A DNA stretch of 20,360 nt, from contig JBHEMP010000033.1 in the NCBI GenBank assembly GCA_046262515.1, forward strand, positions 1 to 20,360, read 5' to 3'. This stretch comes from JAXDLW01 sp046262515. Lineage in GTDB: Bacteria > Chloroflexota > Dormibacteria > DASZGP01. The notes under the pieces are model-generated. The model was not told the DNA's origin. It worked only from the letters and a program-made list of their open reading frames with translations, and did not search any database. Position 1 is the first letter of the stretch, and every line of letters begins with the position of its first letter. Shown piece after piece: positions 19,378 through 20,360 of the stretch. Position numbers and translations under genes: made by a program.

Positions 19378-20360
19378 GTGAGCACACCGTCCTGGCAAAT
19401 TCCCTGCCCTCGGTGTGGTTGGGCCAACAGCGGCGCCCTGACCAAATGCGCCAAGTGCGGTCAGCCGCTCGGCTCGCGCCCGGGCATGCTCGTGGCGGGC
19501 AAGACCCTGTCCCGGCCGGACGAGCGGATCGTCACCTCCCGGGTGGCCAAACCCGGGGGATTCATCCCCCGCCTGACAGCCCTGGTCATCGACACGATCA
19601 TCCTCGTGGTGGTGATTCTCCCGCTCTACGCGCTGTGGGCGTCGCAGCTGGCGGCCATCCAGGTCAAGCAGACCGGGGATATCAGTGGCCAGCTGCTGCA
19701 ACGGCAGGCCTCGTTCCAAATCGCCGTCCTAGCTCTTTTGGTCTTCTACTTCGCCGGCTCGTGGGCAATGATGGGTGGAACCCCCGGGCAGCTCCTTCTC
19801 AGCCTGCGCGTGACCAACGCGCGGGCCGAGGGTATTGGCTTCTTCCGTGCCCTCCTGCGGCTGGTCGCGCTGCTCATCTTTGGGCCCTTCAACGCCGTTT
19901 TCCTGGTGCTGAAGCAGAAACGAGGGCTCCACGACACGCTGGCCGGCACCTACGTCATCCAGATCGTGGACAGGAGCGACCTGGGAGCCAACGCCGCCGG
20001 CTTGCCGCCCTCGTCACCCGCCGCAGTCGCGGCCAGGGCCGAGAAGGCACCGTTGGCGGTGCCCGGCCCCGACCCGGGGCGCGAGCCCGCGCCGACGCCG
20101 CCTCACGTCCCGGACCCAGCGCCTGCCGCTGCGCGTCCCATGTACAGTCCACCGGCGGCGCCGGCCGAGGACTATGCCCCGCCAGCCGCCCTGGATATGC
20201 AGCCCCCGGACGACGTCTCCCTGTATTCCCCCCCGCCGATCTTCGCGCCGGTGCAGCCGGCCGGCCCACCCGCTGATGCGAGCCCACCGGCCGGGCGTGA
20301 AATCTACAGCCCTCCCCCGACGCCGCTCGTAAGCGATGGCACGGAGCAGGAACCGCCCCC
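19378..20360 (+). CDS. Zinc-ribbon RDD-family membrane protein with YSPP-repeat tail (cut by window end)
   Basis: The frame is open from GTG 19378 to the window edge, 327 residues so far. A zinc ribbon comes first: CPRCGW (Cys10, Cys13) and CAKCGQ (Cys24, Cys27). An RDD domain follows, with Arg65 and Asp72 in GFIPRLTALVIDTIIL, helices at about 66-88, 113-132 and 155-178, GTPGQLLLSLRV (134-145), and GLHDTLAGTYVI (183-194). From about residue 205 the tail is Pro/Ala-rich and probably unstructured, with YSPP at residues 256, 283 and 310, exactly 27 residues apart. RDD proteins are small membrane proteins, some linked to transport or envelope stress; the role here is unknown. A CAGAAT lies 6 nt before the GTG. 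The 14-nt gap suggests cotranscription with the trio. Confidence 0.85.
   Translation, partial: MSTPSWQIPCPRCGWANSGALTKCAKCGQPLGSRPGMLVAGKTLSRPDERIVTSRVAKPGGFIPRLTALVIDTIILVVVILPLYALWASQLAAIQVKQTGDISGQLLQRQASFQIAVLALLVFYFAGSWAMMGGTPGQLLLSLRVTNARAEGIGFFRALLRLVALLIFGPFNAVFLVLKQKRGLHDTLAGTYVIQIVDRSDLGANAAGLPPSSPAAVAARAEKAPLAVPGPDPGREPAPTPPHVPDPAPAAARPMYSPPAAPAEDYAPPAALDMQPPDDVSLYSPPPIFAPVQPAGPPADASPPAGREIYSPPPTPLVSDGTEQEPP

Noticed and set aside
1..20360. CRISPR arrays, IS elements, toxin-antitoxin or defence genes
   Set aside because: No regularly spaced identical repeats, no transposase motifs, and no such genes are seen; cargo of the integrated element would lie outside the left edge.

Overview
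The window is high-GC bacterial chromosome that is almost fully coding; no stretch above 300 bases lacks a gene. Three things point to an actinobacterium or a related Terrabacteria lineage such as Dormibacterota or Chloroflexota. The phosphomutase / DUF3090 / SCO1664-kinase trio at 17.5-19.4 kb is known mainly from Actinobacteria. GTG and TTG starts are frequent. At least seven genes have a TANNNT box exactly 6-7 nt before the start codon, the signature of leaderless mRNAs. The exact phylum cannot be settled from this sequence alone.

Layout. (a) 1-668: the end of an integrated element. A tyrosine integrase runs off the left edge and sits beside the 3' end of a tRNA-Thr(CGU) gene, with a tandem 11-bp repeat in the integrase promoter. 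(b) 743-2251: a FrnE-like DsbA thioredoxin-fold protein, divergent from a conserved protein of unknown function; two palindromes lie between them. (c) 2252-9540, all on the minus strand: a phosphate/polyphosphate block read ROK sugar kinase -> polyphosphate kinase -> degenerate-CYTH/CHAD protein -> Nudix hydrolase -> SixA-like phosphatase -> DUF47 (PhoU-like) -> PiT phosphate transporter. Most junctions are 1-49 nt apart or overlap. (d) 9683-10889: a divergent methylglyoxal synthase and an MBL-fold hydrolase. (e) 10855-17347, minus strand: protein quality control (DnaK, a Ste24-like M48 membrane protease, ClpB), preceded by two small unknown genes. (f) 17496-20360, plus strand: the actinobacterial trio followed by a zinc-ribbon RDD membrane protein that is cut by the window end.

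How it fits together. The region-c genes form a coherent phosphate circuit: Pi uptake (PiT with DUF47), polyphosphate synthesis or use (PPK), polyphosphate binding (CHAD), phosphate-ester or nucleotide hydrolysis (Nudix, SixA-like) and sugar phosphorylation (ROK). The Nudix and SixA-like genes look like a split version of the two-domain mycobacterial MutT1. The CYTH domain has lost its catalytic ExExK, and the SixA-like protein has Gln where the second catalytic His is expected. This suggests the block senses or handles polyphosphate in a way not fully captured by the individual family names. The window's best candidates for little-described biology are this block, the uncharacterised trio plus RDD protein, and the recurring leaderless promoter grammar.
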